A DNA stretch of 25,213 nucleotides from a virus. The first letter of the stretch is position 1, and each line of letters begins with the position of its first letter. The notes beneath the pieces were generated by a model. The model worked only from the letters and a program-made list of their open reading frames with translations. It ran no database searches and was not told the origin of the DNA. Of this stretch, positions 8,141 through 16,108 are shown one piece after another. The DNA lies in the IMG/VR virus record IMGVR_UViG_3300042868_003087, positions 1-25,213 of that record; one strand, 5' to 3'. Both the position numbers and the translations under genes were made by a program.

Positions 8141-10510
8141 ATGGCAGACGAGAAGTCAATAGTATATAATGTCGATATTCAATTCGGCGAACTCCAGAAA
8201 AACCAAGAAGAGATTAAAAAAAGAATTTCTGACTTGCGAGAGGAGCAATCAAAATTAGACGTTTCAACTAAAGAAAACCAAAAGGCTTTTAGGGATAATA
8301 ACGCCCAGTTAAAAGCATTAGAGGGTCAATACAAGTTGAACGAAAAGTCTATTGGCGATTTATCGAATGCCGAGAAAGCAAACACAGACACGACCAATTT
8401 TAATAACAACTCAATAAAACAAAATCGTGAGTTGCTAAAGGAATTGAATGCGGAATATATACGACTTGCTAATCCAACCAAAGAACAGACGGCCAGACTA
8501 AAGAGTTTAACAGATACTTTAAAGGCTCAAGAGTCTGCAATTGGAGACAATCGCAGAAACGTTGGTAATTATGCCGAATCATTCAAAGGATTAATTGGTC
8601 AATTCCCTGCATTAGAGAAAGGATTAACTGGAGTTGGAAATGGATTTAAAGCATTAAGCGCAGGCAATCCATTTAGCTTAATTTTAATGGCAGTAACGCC
8701 ATTGATTCAGTCATTCATGAAATTAGAACCAGTAACAAATGCAATTAATGGAGTTTTTGAGGGACTAAGTGCGACAATCACAACCATTTCGTCATCGGTT
8801 AAAAACTTTTTTGATTTGGTAAGTTCTGGCGGGGGATTATTTGATTCCTTTTCAAACGCATTCAGTGGGTTAGGCTCGAGAATTGGAGAGGCAGCCGCAG
8901 AGGGTTACAACTTAGTGCAAGCATTGGACGACTTAGAAGACGCAGAGCGTGCAAACCAAGCGTCAATTGCCCAAACAAATAGGGATGTGGCTATCTTAAT
9001 TGCTCAATCTAAAGACAGAACTAAGACAGAGAAAGACAGAATTGCTTTATTGCAGGAAGCAAATAGATTAGAAGAGGCACAATTAAAAAAGGATGAGGAA
9101 TTAGCAAACAGAAGAGTTGCAGTTGCAGCGAAAGCATTATCAAACGCAATTAAAACTGGGCAAGATAGAGACACCGCAGAGCAGAGATTAGCAGATGCGC
9201 AACAAAAGCGTTTTGAAATACAACAAGCGGCGGGAACGCAGACAGAAAAAAATCAAGGTCGTATAAATGGATTGATTGAAGCTGAGGCAACATTAAAAGA
9301 AAAACAAAAAGAGAAAGAAAAAAAGAATTTAGAAGACCGAGCAAAGGAATTAGAAAAGTTTACTGCCAAAGTTAGAGCGCAATTATCTGAAGAGCAGAAA
9401 TTAAGGGTTGACGCATTCAATAACGAAAAAGTAATAAACGATTTAAACAGAGCACAATTTGAGGCCAATTTAAAAGAAGAGTTTGCAAATGGATTAAAAA
9501 CCAGAAAGCAATATGATGACGCTTTAAAGCAATCGCAGATAGATAGAAACAATGAGGAAATTGCTCGACTTGAGAGATACAATGGAATAACTGGAGCATA
9601 TGATGACCAAATCACTGCGCTAAAAATTGCCAATCAAAATTTGGTAACTGAAAATAAAATTGCAAACGATGAGGAGCAAAAACAATTAGACGAGCAGAAA
9701 TTGCAATATGAATTAGAACTTGCACAAGTTGAGGCAACTAATTTAGAGGATAAAAATGCAGCCGAAATTGCTATACTACAAAATCAAAATGCTATAATAT
9801 TAGCAGATACAAAGAAAACAGAAGAGCAAAAGAAAGTTGAGATTGCAAAAAATAATGCTGCAATTGTTAAGATTGAACAAGACACTGCAAAAGCCAGAAT
9901 TGAGGCGTTGACATCGGTTGGCCAATCGTTCATGGCATTATCTAAAATATTAGGAGAGAACACAAAAGAGGGGAAAGCATTGGCAATCGCTGCGACAATT
10001 ATAAGCACGTTGACATCTGCGCAAAATATTTATGAGTCAACATCTAAAATCCCTTTTGTCGGCTCAATTTTAGCGCCTATAAATGCGGGAATTGCTTTGT
10101 TGCAAGGTTACCAAAGAGTGCGAGAACTTAGAGCCGTAGAAGTCCCACAATTCGCAACTGGCGGATATGTTGACGGCTTTGCAAATGGCGGTTTATCTGG
10201 AACTCGAATTGGCTCTGGAATGGGAATGCCTATTCGCAGAAAAAATGGCGATAATTTATTAGCAACAATTAAGACTGGAGAGGTTATTTTAAACCAAAGA
10301 CAACAAGCGGCTTTAGGTGGCTCAAATACATTTAAGCGCATTGGAGTCCCTGGATTTGCTAACGGCGGGATGGTAACTCCAGACGCTGCGATTGATAGCA
10401 GTATTAACATTGCAGAAGCGTTGAAAGGATTACAATTGGTAGTAAGCGCAACCGAAATAACAGAAGTTCAAAACAGACTTAGAGTAATAGAAACAACAAC
10501 ATCACTATAA
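8141..10510 (+). CDS. Tape measure protein
   Basis: A 789-residue protein that sets tail length and is expelled at infection. Residues about 1-140 are coiled coil (Lys/Glu/Gln-rich, ELQKNQEEIKKRISDLREE). Around residues 170-190 there is a hydrophobic segment (NPFSLILMAVTPLIQSF). Residues about 260-590 are again long heptad-rich helices (AEAT, KEKQKEKEKK, EEQKLRV). The C-terminal part has a second hydrophobic stretch (SILAPINAGIALLQGY) and Gly-rich loops (FATGGYVDGFANGG, GSGMGMPIRR) typical of tape measure ends. No peptidase or lysozyme domain was seen. It is short for a long-tailed phage, so a fairly short tail is expected, provided the gene is complete. Confidence 0.85.
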   Translation: MADEKSIVYNVDIQFGELQKNQEEIKKRISDLREEQSKLDVSTKENQKAFRDNNAQLKALEGQYKLNEKSIGDLSNAEKANTDTTNFNNNSIKQNRELLKELNAEYIRLANPTKEQTARLKSLTDTLKAQESAIGDNRRNVGNYAESFKGLIGQFPALEKGLTGVGNGFKALSAGNPFSLILMAVTPLIQSFMKLEPVTNAINGVFEGLSATITTISSSVKNFFDLVSSGGGLFDSFSNAFSGLGSRIGEAAAEGYNLVQALDDLEDAERANQASIAQTNRDVAILIAQSKDRTKTEKDRIALLQEANRLEEAQLKKDEELANRRVAVAAKALSNAIKTGQDRDTAEQRLADAQQKRFEIQQAAGTQTEKNQGRINGLIEAEATLKEKQKEKEKKNLEDRAKELEKFTAKVRAQLSEEQKLRVDAFNNEKVINDLNRAQFEANLKEEFANGLKTRKQYDDALKQSQIDRNNEEIARLERYNGITGAYDDQITALKIANQNLVTENKIANDEEQKQLDEQKLQYELELAQVEATNLEDKNAAEIAILQNQNAIILADTKKTEEQKKVEIAKNNAAIVKIEQDTAKARIEALTSVGQSFMALSKILGENTKEGKALAIAATIISTLTSAQNIYESTSKIPFVGSILAPINAGIALLQGYQRVRELRAVEVPQFATGGYVDGFANGGLSGTRIGSGMGMPIRRKNGDNLLATIKTGEVILNQRQQAALGGSNTFKRIGVPGFANGGMVTPDAAIDSSINIAEALKGLQLVVSATEITEVQNRLRVIETTTSL

Positions 10511-10629
10511 TGGCAAAAGCAAAAGCAACGGCACAGAAAACCAAACTTAATTTCGGCAAACGAAAGTCTGGCAGAGCAGCGAAAGCAAAAAATAAACAAC
10601 CTAAAAAATACAGAGGACAAGGTCGATGA
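10510..10629 (+). CDS. 39-residue highly basic protein
   Basis: A 39-codon gene overlapping the tape measure stop (TAATG) and the next start (ATGA). The product is about 40% Lys and Arg with no Asp or Glu, includes KLNFGKRKSGRAAKAK and ends KKYRGQGR. Small basic proteins ending in YRGQGR are, to my recollection, recurrent in Bacteroidota phages next to structural genes. It is probably a nucleic-acid-binding or capsid-interior protein; no function is known to me. The conserved-looking tail and coupled start and stop support it as a real gene. Confidence 0.65.
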   Translation: MAKAKATAQKTKLNFGKRKSGRAAKAKNKQPKKYRGQGR

Positions 10630-10871
10630 ACATTGAAAAAGAATTTTATACCAGAATTGACACCACATTTGGTGATTGTAACAATGTTGCATACCATTTA
10701 GCTGAGAAATGTGCGCTAACAACTGGCGACATGGAGAGATATTTGATTCGTTGTGAATACGAAGAGCAAGTCATTAAGAATAAAAAAAGCAAAATGATTA
10801 TTTATGCTGACTTAGCTGAGAAATATTGCAAGTCTATTCATTCGGTCATCTATATAGTAAAGAAAATCTAA
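10626..10871 (+). CDS. Small helix-turn-helix-like protein, possible regulator
   Basis: An 81-residue protein starting in an ATGA overlap. Residues about 57-81 (MIIYADLAEKYCKSIHSVIY, then IVKKI) fit a helix-turn-helix: a short helix, a turn at Cys-Lys-Ser and a recognition-like helix, as in small Mor/C-type or homeodomain-like regulators. The N-terminal part is helical and carries three Cys. The next 51 bases hold two palindromes, so it could regulate the capsid operon, though that is inference. Alternatively it is a small structural accessory protein. Confidence 0.5.
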   Translation: MNIEKEFYTRIDTTFGDCNNVAYHLAEKCALTTGDMERYLIRCEYEEQVIKNKKSKMIIYADLAEKYCKSIHSVIYIVKKI

Positions 10872-10922
10872 TTGTAAAAAGTTTACAAAAACTATATTTC
10901 TATTTCCGTTAACTTTGTTAAC
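10872..10922 (+). promoter_or_regulatory. Promoter region with two hyphenated palindromes upstream of the protease gene
   Basis: The 51-base gap contains TTGTAAA-AAG-TTTACAA (10872-10888) and GTTAAC-TTT-GTTAAC (10908-10922). Two promoter fits are possible: TTG at 10872 with TATATTTC at 10893 (spacer 18), or TAACTTTG at 10910, matching the Bacteroidota -7 consensus TAnnTTTG but without a well-placed upstream TTG. In the second case the start codon would be almost at the transcription start, giving a near-leaderless message. The palindromes overlap the promoter elements and may be operator sites. Confidence 0.55.
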
Positions 10923-12005
10923 ATGGAAATTTATAATTTATTAATCAATAAGGACATTGGCACTGACAAGGGCGAATTGTCTGCGGATTACGTTAGGTCT
11001 GAAATTTCAAAGGCACAATCACAAGGGTCAAAAGAAATTAGATTAATTATTAACTCACGAGGCGGTAGCGTTTACGAGGGTTTTTCTATTTATAACGACT
11101 TGCAGGACGCAGGTTTAAAAATTACCGCTTACATTCATGGCTTTTGTGGCTCAATTGCTACATTAATTGCATCGGCTGCAAGTTATGTTGAAATGTCTGA
11201 GACTGCTCAGTATATGATACACAATGCAAGTGGCGGAGCGCAAGGCACTGCAAACGAAATTAAGTCAACGGCTGAGGCTTTGTCTCAAATTGACACAATT
11301 CTGGCTCAGAATTACGCTAAAAAAACAAACAAATCAATTGAAGACATCATGACTATGATGGACAAAACAACTTACATGACGCCACAACAAGCCAAAGAAA
11401 TGGGATTTGTGGACGCAGTGAGAATGCCAATTGCCGCTTACGGAAAATTTAACGATAAAATAAAAATGGATTCAAATTTCAAAAACAAAATTGCTTCAGC
11501 ATTCAAGGCTATTGAGGAAGCATTAACTGGCGCAGAGCCAACAAATTTCGTTGAGCCATTGGCAGACGGAATGACTATTCTTTATGGAGAGGGTGAATTA
11601 GAAGTTGGGAAACCAGTCTATATTAACGCTGAAATGACAGAAAAAGCACCAGAGGGTGAGCATGCTTTAGCAGCAGGCAAAATTATCATTGTTGACGCAG
11701 CAGGCGTAATTGTTGAAATCAGAGAAATCGAAGTTGAAGTTGTTTCTGAAGCAACTAACAAAGTCGAGGAATTAACCGCACAAGTTGACGCATTAACTGC
11801 TGAAATCACTGCATTAAAAGAAGAGAAAACAACAATTGAAACTGCAAGCGCAGCATTCAAAGCAAAAATGGACAAAGAGTTCAAAGCATTAAAGTCATTA
11901 GTTGAAACGGCTGAGACTAAAGTTCCAAACGCAGCAGCAGCAAAGGCAGAAGTTAAAACGTCTCCATTTGATGTGGTAGCAGCAAATTTAAAAAAACAAT
12001 ATTAA
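10923..12005 (+). CDS. ClpP-like (S14) prohead protease with scaffold-like C-terminal region
   Basis: A 360-residue fusion. Residues 1-165 form a Clp-type serine protease: NSRGGSVYEGF, GFCGSIATLIASAAS with nucleophile Ser77, QYMIHNASGG with His100, and GFVDAV with Asp164 give the full triad. Residues about 208-268 form a small beta module (LADGMTILYGEGELEVGKP, later AAGKIIIVDAAGVIVEI). Residues about 278-335 are a coiled coil (VEELTAQVDALTAEITALKE) and the end (TSPFDVVAANLKKQY) is basic, as in scaffolds that bind capsid protein. Such enzymes cut scaffold and capsid during head maturation. An internal in-frame ATG at 11466 could yield the scaffold part alone. Confidence 0.88.
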   Translation: MEIYNLLINKDIGTDKGELSADYVRSEISKAQSQGSKEIRLIINSRGGSVYEGFSIYNDLQDAGLKITAYIHGFCGSIATLIASAASYVEMSETAQYMIHNASGGAQGTANEIKSTAEALSQIDTILAQNYAKKTNKSIEDIMTMMDKTTYMTPQQAKEMGFVDAVRMPIAAYGKFNDKIKMDSNFKNKIASAFKAIEEALTGAEPTNFVEPLADGMTILYGEGELEVGKPVYINAEMTEKAPEGEHALAAGKIIIVDAAGVIVEIREIEVEVVSEATNKVEELTAQVDALTAEITALKEEKTTIETASAAFKAKMDKEFKALKSLVETAETKVPNAAAAKAEVKTSPFDVVAANLKKQY

Positions 12006-12032
12006 TTAAATAAAAAATAAAACAACAAGAAA

Positions 12033-13007
12033 ATGGCAGATGTATTAGACATTAACGTTAGTTGGGCAGGGCAACAAGCTAACGAGGTTTTAATAAAACC
12101 AACGTTTTTAACTCCAGAGTTACAAAACGAATTTCGTATCATTTTAGATATTAAATCAAAAAGACAATTAGCATTAGACACAATTCTTTCTGGCGTAGTA
12201 CGTCCGTCTGTTGGTTGCGGTCGTGATAATGCAGGTGATGTTGTTGACATTACTGAAAAATTCATTGAGGTTTGTGATTTGAAAGTTAATTTAGACCAAT
12301 GTGCTAAGAACTTAAAAAACACTTTCATGGAAGAGTATTTGAGAACTGGTAACGAGGCTCAAAACTTAGAGGGAACAATCGTTGAAAACTACATTATTGA
12401 GAAAGTTACAAACGCAGTGCGTTTAGACGTTTACGATATTGCTTGGTTTGGTGATGAGAACTCAACAAATGACACTTTAGCTTCATGTACTGGTATCTGG
12501 ACTCGCTTAATTGCAGGTGCAAATGCTTACGATGTTGAAAAAGTAACTATTCCAGCTTCATTAGGTGATTGTACTGCATTAGATACATTGCGTTCAATGT
12601 ACGAATCAGCACCAGACATCTTAGACCAAATGGCAGAGGGTGATAAATATTTCGCTTTGACCAGAGAGTTATATGACAATTATTTGACTTGTCGTGAAGA
12701 TGCTTGTTGTGGTGATAAATCATGGGATATGGTTGAGGCAGGTGCAAGAATGTTAATGTTCAGAGGCATTCCAGTTTACAAAAAATCGAGATGGTCTCAA
12801 ATCATCAATGCAAACAACATGAATCACAAACATCGTGCGGTTTACACATACAAAGAGAATTTAGTAATTGGTACAGATGCAATTTCTGACACAAATACAT
12901 TAGATTTCTTCTATGATAAAAGAGACAAAATGAATTACATCGATGCTGAGTTCAAAATGGGAACTCAATACATCTATGGTGATTTATCAGTTATCGCTTT
13001 ATCATAA
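12033..13007 (+). CDS. Major capsid protein (HK97-fold, probable)
   Basis: A 324-residue protein right after the protease-scaffold gene, the usual place for the major head protein. Early residues resemble an N-terminal arm, the middle (DKYFALTRELYDNY, EAGARMLMFRGIPVYKK) looks like the spine helix and P domain of HK97-type capsids, and the end (MNYIDAEFKMGTQYIYGDLS) resembles an A-domain strand set. It carries eight Cys, including ACCGDK, which is many for this family. No large N-terminal delta domain is visible, so assembly probably uses the preceding scaffold. The leader is A-rich without a Shine-Dalgarno sequence. Confidence 0.8.
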   Translation: MADVLDINVSWAGQQANEVLIKPTFLTPELQNEFRIILDIKSKRQLALDTILSGVVRPSVGCGRDNAGDVVDITEKFIEVCDLKVNLDQCAKNLKNTFMEEYLRTGNEAQNLEGTIVENYIIEKVTNAVRLDVYDIAWFGDENSTNDTLASCTGIWTRLIAGANAYDVEKVTIPASLGDCTALDTLRSMYESAPDILDQMAEGDKYFALTRELYDNYLTCREDACCGDKSWDMVEAGARMLMFRGIPVYKKSRWSQIINANNMNHKHRAVYTYKENLVIGTDAISDTNTLDFFYDKRDKMNYIDAEFKMGTQYIYGDLSVIALS

Positions 13008-13024
13008 TTTTTAACTTAAAAAAA

Positions 13025-13029
13025 AGGAG
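13025..13029 (+). promoter_or_regulatory. Strong Shine-Dalgarno sequence (AGGAG) for the tail tube gene
   Basis: AGGAG lies eight bases before the ATG at 13038, inside an A-rich stretch. Almost all other starts in the window lack such a site, as is typical in Bacteroidota. It confirms the start and suggests very high translation of the following gene, which fits a major structural protein. Confidence 0.7.
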
Positions 13030-13037
13030 ACAATATC

Positions 13038-13604
13038 ATGCCATGTGGAATAGTTAGTGGATTAGCTTGTGCGACTTGCGAAGATTTGCAGTCAGTAGGC
13101 GGAATAAAAGCCAAAAACATTTACGTGGGTTCACTATCGGATTTGACCGATAGTGGATTCACGACAGATAGCGAGGGTGTTGTTACTGCAATCGGTTTAC
13201 AACCTTATAACTATCTTTACAAGTTTTGCGCAAAAACAAAAAGCGCAGGAGCAAGTCAAGAATTGGTTACTGGTGAGAACAATATCAAATCGTTTACACA
13301 AACGATTACTGGTAAATTTCAGCAACAAACTCAAGACGCTAAAAATGTTTGGGATAATTTAAAATTAATTGACGATTTATTCGTTGTAGTTGAAAAGACA
13401 AATGGTTCTTTTGAATTGTACGGAAAGTCAGCAGGTTTGGAAATCACTGCGCTTACAAAGGCGACTGGAGTTCTAATCGGTGATGACAATGCGTTCAACA
13501 TTACTTTGTCTCAGCCAAATGGCGGAGAATCAGAGTTAGCACCAGATTTCTTTGTTACAAGCTACCAAGCGACAAAATCATACTTAGAAAGCAAAATTGC
13601 TTAA
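13038..13604 (+). CDS. Probable major tail tube protein
   Basis: A 188-residue protein with N-terminal Cys residues (MPCGIVSGLACATCEDLQSV) followed by VGGIKAKNIYVGSL, a mid-region of alternating strands (SFTQTITGKFQQQT) and a strand pair near FELYGKSAGLEIT. Size, beta content and position after the capsid gene suit the tube of a siphovirus tail; similar GGIKxxY openings occur in Bacteroidota phage tail proteins. It has the only strong Shine-Dalgarno site noted, fitting a protein needed in many copies, and is followed by a strong terminator. A head decoration protein is the main alternative. Confidence 0.6.
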   Translation: MPCGIVSGLACATCEDLQSVGGIKAKNIYVGSLSDLTDSGFTTDSEGVVTAIGLQPYNYLYKFCAKTKSAGASQELVTGENNIKSFTQTITGKFQQQTQDAKNVWDNLKLIDDLFVVVEKTNGSFELYGKSAGLEITALTKATGVLIGDDNAFNITLSQPNGGESELAPDFFVTSYQATKSYLESKIA

Positions 13605-13626
13605 TTAGTTTTATTAAAAATGTTTA

Positions 13627-13667
13627 GAGAGGCGTTATGACATGTTCATAACGCCTCTCTTTTTTTT
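13627..13667 (+). terminator. Strong intrinsic terminator after the tail tube gene
   Basis: A perfect stem of 14 pairs (GAGAGGCGTTATGA and TCATAACGCCTCTC) with a five-base loop, CATGT, followed by eight Ts; one further A-T pair can extend the stem. It ends the capsid/tail tube transcript and isolates the downstream glycan cassette. Confidence 0.92.
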
Positions 13668-13679
13668 GTGAAATATTAC

Positions 13680-13687
13680 TATATTTG
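13680..13687 (+). promoter_or_regulatory. Promoter -7 element TATATTTG for the glycan cassette
   Basis: TATATTTG is an exact match to the Bacteroidota -7 consensus TAnnTTTG, 4 bases before the ATG at 13692 and directly after the terminator. The -33 TTG is not at the usual distance (the only nearby TTG, at 13666-13668, leaves an 11-base spacer), so strength is uncertain. Confidence 0.5.
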
Positions 13688-13691
13688 CCTT

Positions 13692-13868
13692 ATGACAATT
13701 CCAGAACTTAAAATATATGTTGACTCGCAAGGCGGGCAAGCTATGAACAGAAAGGATATAACGTGGAATCTAATATTTGACATGTACAAAAGAGCAACTG
13801 GCAATAGGTTGTCAACTGGTTGCGGGTCGTGTTATAAAAGAGCATACAGATGGCTACAAAATCAATAA
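13692..13868 (+). CDS. Small Cys-containing protein, first gene of the glycan cassette
   Basis: A 58-residue basic protein with NRKDITWNLIFDMYKRATG and STGCGSCYKRAYRWLQ, that is a CxxC pair inside a helical stretch. I start it at the ATG at 13692, since the in-frame GTG at 13668 lies inside the terminator T run. Small proteins with this NRKDITW...CxxCYxRA pattern occur, as far as I recall, in other Bacteroidota phages. It is not an enzyme by size; a regulatory or DNA-binding role is conceivable. It overlaps the next gene by 19 bases. Confidence 0.6.
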   Translation: MTIPELKIYVDSQGGQAMNRKDITWNLIFDMYKRATGNRLSTGCGSCYKRAYRWLQNQ

Positions 13869-14527
13869 TTTATCAAATCTTTTTTGACGAAAAGACAAAA
13901 AAATATATTACTCCAAATGCGATTGGATATGACAATTCAATTTACGAGGGTAAAGAGTTGCAACCTGCGTTTGAAAACCACATCATTCGTGAGTTAATCG
14001 AGCAGGGGAAGCATAAAGAGGCTGAATACTTTGGCGTTTTCTCATGGCAGTTTGAATCTAAAAACTCCTATTGGCTAAAAAACTTAGAGGCGGATGTCAA
14101 AGACGCTGACATATACACATTTTATAGGTTGCACACGCAGCCAAACGTCTGGAGAGTTGCTGAGAACTGGCATTCTGGAATTATTAAAACGGCTCAACAT
14201 ATCTTTGACCAATTTAATGGCTTAAAAATAGACCGATTGCAGACGCCGACCATTTATCAGAATGCTCACGTTACACGTTCAGAGATTTACGAGGAATACG
14301 TTACAACGTGGCTAATTCCATTAATGGATATAATGGCAAATGGTGAAAATATATGGTTGCAAGAACATTTATACACTGACACCAAATATAAATCTGGTCG
14401 TTTCTCTAAAGAGCGTATTAAAGCAATCACTGGCGTTGAGTTTTATCCGATGCACACATTCATTTGTGAGCGTTTTTTCTCGACTTTTTGTGCAACTAAA
14501 AACTTTAAAATTAAACATTTATGCTAA
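13850..14527 (+). CDS. Polysaccharide-type glycosyltransferase-like protein (tentative)
   Basis: A 225-residue protein with SIIYQIFFDE at the start, EAEYFGVFSWQFESK around residues 58-72 and VTRSEIYEEYVTTWLIPLMD near residue 150. That layout, with the FGVFSWQF element, resembles proteins of bacterial capsule loci that I associate with sugar transfer. No classical DxD is obvious, so the activity is not shown. It opens a run of sugar-transfer genes and overlaps the fucosyltransferase-like gene by 7 bases, which supports a glycan role. It has no signal peptide or membrane segment and should act in the cytoplasm. Confidence 0.5.
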   Translation: MATKSIIYQIFFDEKTKKYITPNAIGYDNSIYEGKELQPAFENHIIRELIEQGKHKEAEYFGVFSWQFESKNSYWLKNLEADVKDADIYTFYRLHTQPNVWRVAENWHSGIIKTAQHIFDQFNGLKIDRLQTPTIYQNAHVTRSEIYEEYVTTWLIPLMDIMANGENIWLQEHLYTDTKYKSGRFSKERIKAITGVEFYPMHTFICERFFSTFCATKNFKIKHLC

Positions 14528-15300
14528 AGGTAAAATTGACAAGCAATTATGCTACGTCTGAAGTATTAGCGAGCGAGGTGATGCGCCAATTTGCTCCAAA
14601 AAACGAGGTGAAACCATTTAAGTTCACGAGTGGCAATGATTATGATTTGCTTTTTATATTTAATAATACAACAGAAGAGATAAAAGACCCTGCAAAAACG
14701 TTTGCATTTGCTCAAGAACCAAGTTGGTCTGAGAATTACAAAGATTGGAATGGTCAAGTAGCTGAGTTTATTGCACCAGTAAACAACCAATTGCCAATGA
14801 TGTTTAATTGGAGTGGCTTAGATTATGAAGAGGCAATCAATTTGAAATCTGAAAAGACTAAAAAATGCAGTTTTATTGTGGCTAAACAAGAACCGAGAGA
14901 GGGGACGTTGTATGGATTTAGAAACGAACTGGTCGAAAAGATATTGGCCTCAGATATGGACATCGATATTTACGGCAAAGGTTGGGACATTAAAGATGCC
15001 AGATACAAAGGCGAACTAAAAGATAAAAAAGACGGATTGATTGATTATCACACGTCAATTTGCATTGAAAATTCTATTGAGGATTACTACGTAACTGAAA
15101 AATTCTGGGACATTGTGATTTGCAATGCTTTTCCAATACCTTATACCGCTATTGCAGAGAATACAATGCAACGCTTGGAGGCTATTATTTCGCTTGCATC
15201 TGTTGGGGATTCGCAAAAACTTGTAGAAGAGCAAAAAGAATATTATTTTAGCGACTTAAACATTTATAATTACATTAAAAGCAAATGCCAATCTGCATAA
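14521..15300 (+). CDS. GT10-family alpha-fucosyltransferase-like protein
   Basis: A 259-residue glycosyltransferase with the GT10 donor-binding block SICIENSIEDYYVTEKFW (residues about 179-196) followed by ICNAFPIPY; this ENS...YxTEK signature is diagnostic for GDP-fucose alpha-1,3/1,4-fucosyltransferases. Upstream, FRNELVEKI and the YGKGW element (residues 151-155) fit the start of the C-terminal Rossmann domain. Length is short compared with 330-450 residues in Helicobacter enzymes, mostly because the acceptor domain is compact. GDP-fucose would come from the host. The gene overlaps both neighbours, so it belongs to one operon. Confidence 0.8.
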   Translation: MLKVKLTSNYATSEVLASEVMRQFAPKNEVKPFKFTSGNDYDLLFIFNNTTEEIKDPAKTFAFAQEPSWSENYKDWNGQVAEFIAPVNNQLPMMFNWSGLDYEEAINLKSEKTKKCSFIVAKQEPREGTLYGFRNELVEKILASDMDIDIYGKGWDIKDARYKGELKDKKDGLIDYHTSICIENSIEDYYVTEKFWDIVICNAFPIPYTAIAENTMQRLEAIISLASVGDSQKLVEEQKEYYFSDLNIYNYIKSKCQSA

Positions 15301-15938
15301 CTTTCGGAACAAAGGATTATCAACAAGCTATCGATAAATTGCATAAATCCATGAGCAGATTTATGTACACAAAAACGTTTAGCGAGAAGAGTGTTGAAAT
15401 GCTTTTTGATGCTTACCCAGAGCATCTATATTCGTCTCGAGGTTATGGTTGGTGGCTTTGGAAACCTTATTTAATAGATTACATTTTGAGCATTATTGAC
15501 GAGGGCGAATATGTCATGTATCTGGACTCAACAATTGAATGCCTAAAGAATCCAAATGACTTAATCAAAGAGGGCGAAAATATAAAGCTATTTCATAACG
15601 GACAAAGGCATATTGATTGGTGCAAATCTGAGACATATTATGACATGGGCGTTGTTTGCATGCCAGACCAATTACAAGCGAATGCAGCAATCCAAATTTA
15701 TAGAAATACACCAGAGACCAGAGCATTTGTGCAGGAATATTTTAATCTTTGCTCGCAATTAATGTTAGTCAATGATGAGTTCAATCCAGATTATCAATTG
15801 AGCGGTTTTAAAGGCCATAGACATGACCAATCTATTTTAACTAACTTAGCGGTCAAATACAATATTAAATTGAATACATCGCCTTGCCAATGGGGCATGG
15901 GTGCAAATGCTTACTTTAACCATCACAGAACAATATGA
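15285..15938 (+). CDS. GT-A-type glycosyltransferase-like protein
   Basis: A 217-residue protein with SRGYGWWLWKPYLIDYIL (from residue 51) and YVMYLDSTIE (from residue 77), the paired GYGWWLWKPY and YLD-S signatures of a GT-A-like family found in LPS and capsule loci; the Asp of YLDS is the likely metal and nucleotide-sugar ligand. Near the C-terminus GFKGHRHDQSILTNL contains the HDQS element that usually follows the acceptor loop in this family. The product is cytoplasmic. It begins 16 bases inside the previous gene, which argues for translational coupling. Confidence 0.68.
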   Translation: MPICITFGTKDYQQAIDKLHKSMSRFMYTKTFSEKSVEMLFDAYPEHLYSSRGYGWWLWKPYLIDYILSIIDEGEYVMYLDSTIECLKNPNDLIKEGENIKLFHNGQRHIDWCKSETYYDMGVVCMPDQLQANAAIQIYRNTPETRAFVQEYFNLCSQLMLVNDEFNPDYQLSGFKGHRHDQSILTNLAVKYNIKLNTSPCQWGMGANAYFNHHRTI

Positions 15939-16108
15939 ACATTTACAAAATAATTTTAGCGTTTATCGTTTTGCTTTCTTATAATCGTATTTATAAAAAA
16001 GACTGGAAATTCTTTAAAGAATATGGCGGCTCTCGCATTTATTATACAAAAACAATTATCACAATTTTAATTCAGTTAGGTATTTTCTTTATAATTTACA
16101 AAGCATGA
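15935..16108 (+). CDS. Small membrane protein, unknown function
   Basis: A 57-residue protein with two hydrophobic segments, residues about 2-16 (NIYKIILAFIVLLSY) and about 40-55 (TIITILIQLGIFFII), separated by a basic loop (KKDWKFFKEYG). It starts in an ATGA overlap with the preceding gene and ends in another ATGA. It could anchor glycosyltransferases to the inner membrane; that is only a suggestion. Confidence 0.6.
   Translation: MNIYKIILAFIVLLSYNRIYKKDWKFFKEYGGSRIYYTKTIITILIQLGIFFIIYKA

Noticed and set aside
13668-13691. Upstream GTG start for the small cassette gene
   Set aside because: It would place the start in the terminator T run and across the TATATTTG element; the ATG at 13692 fits better.
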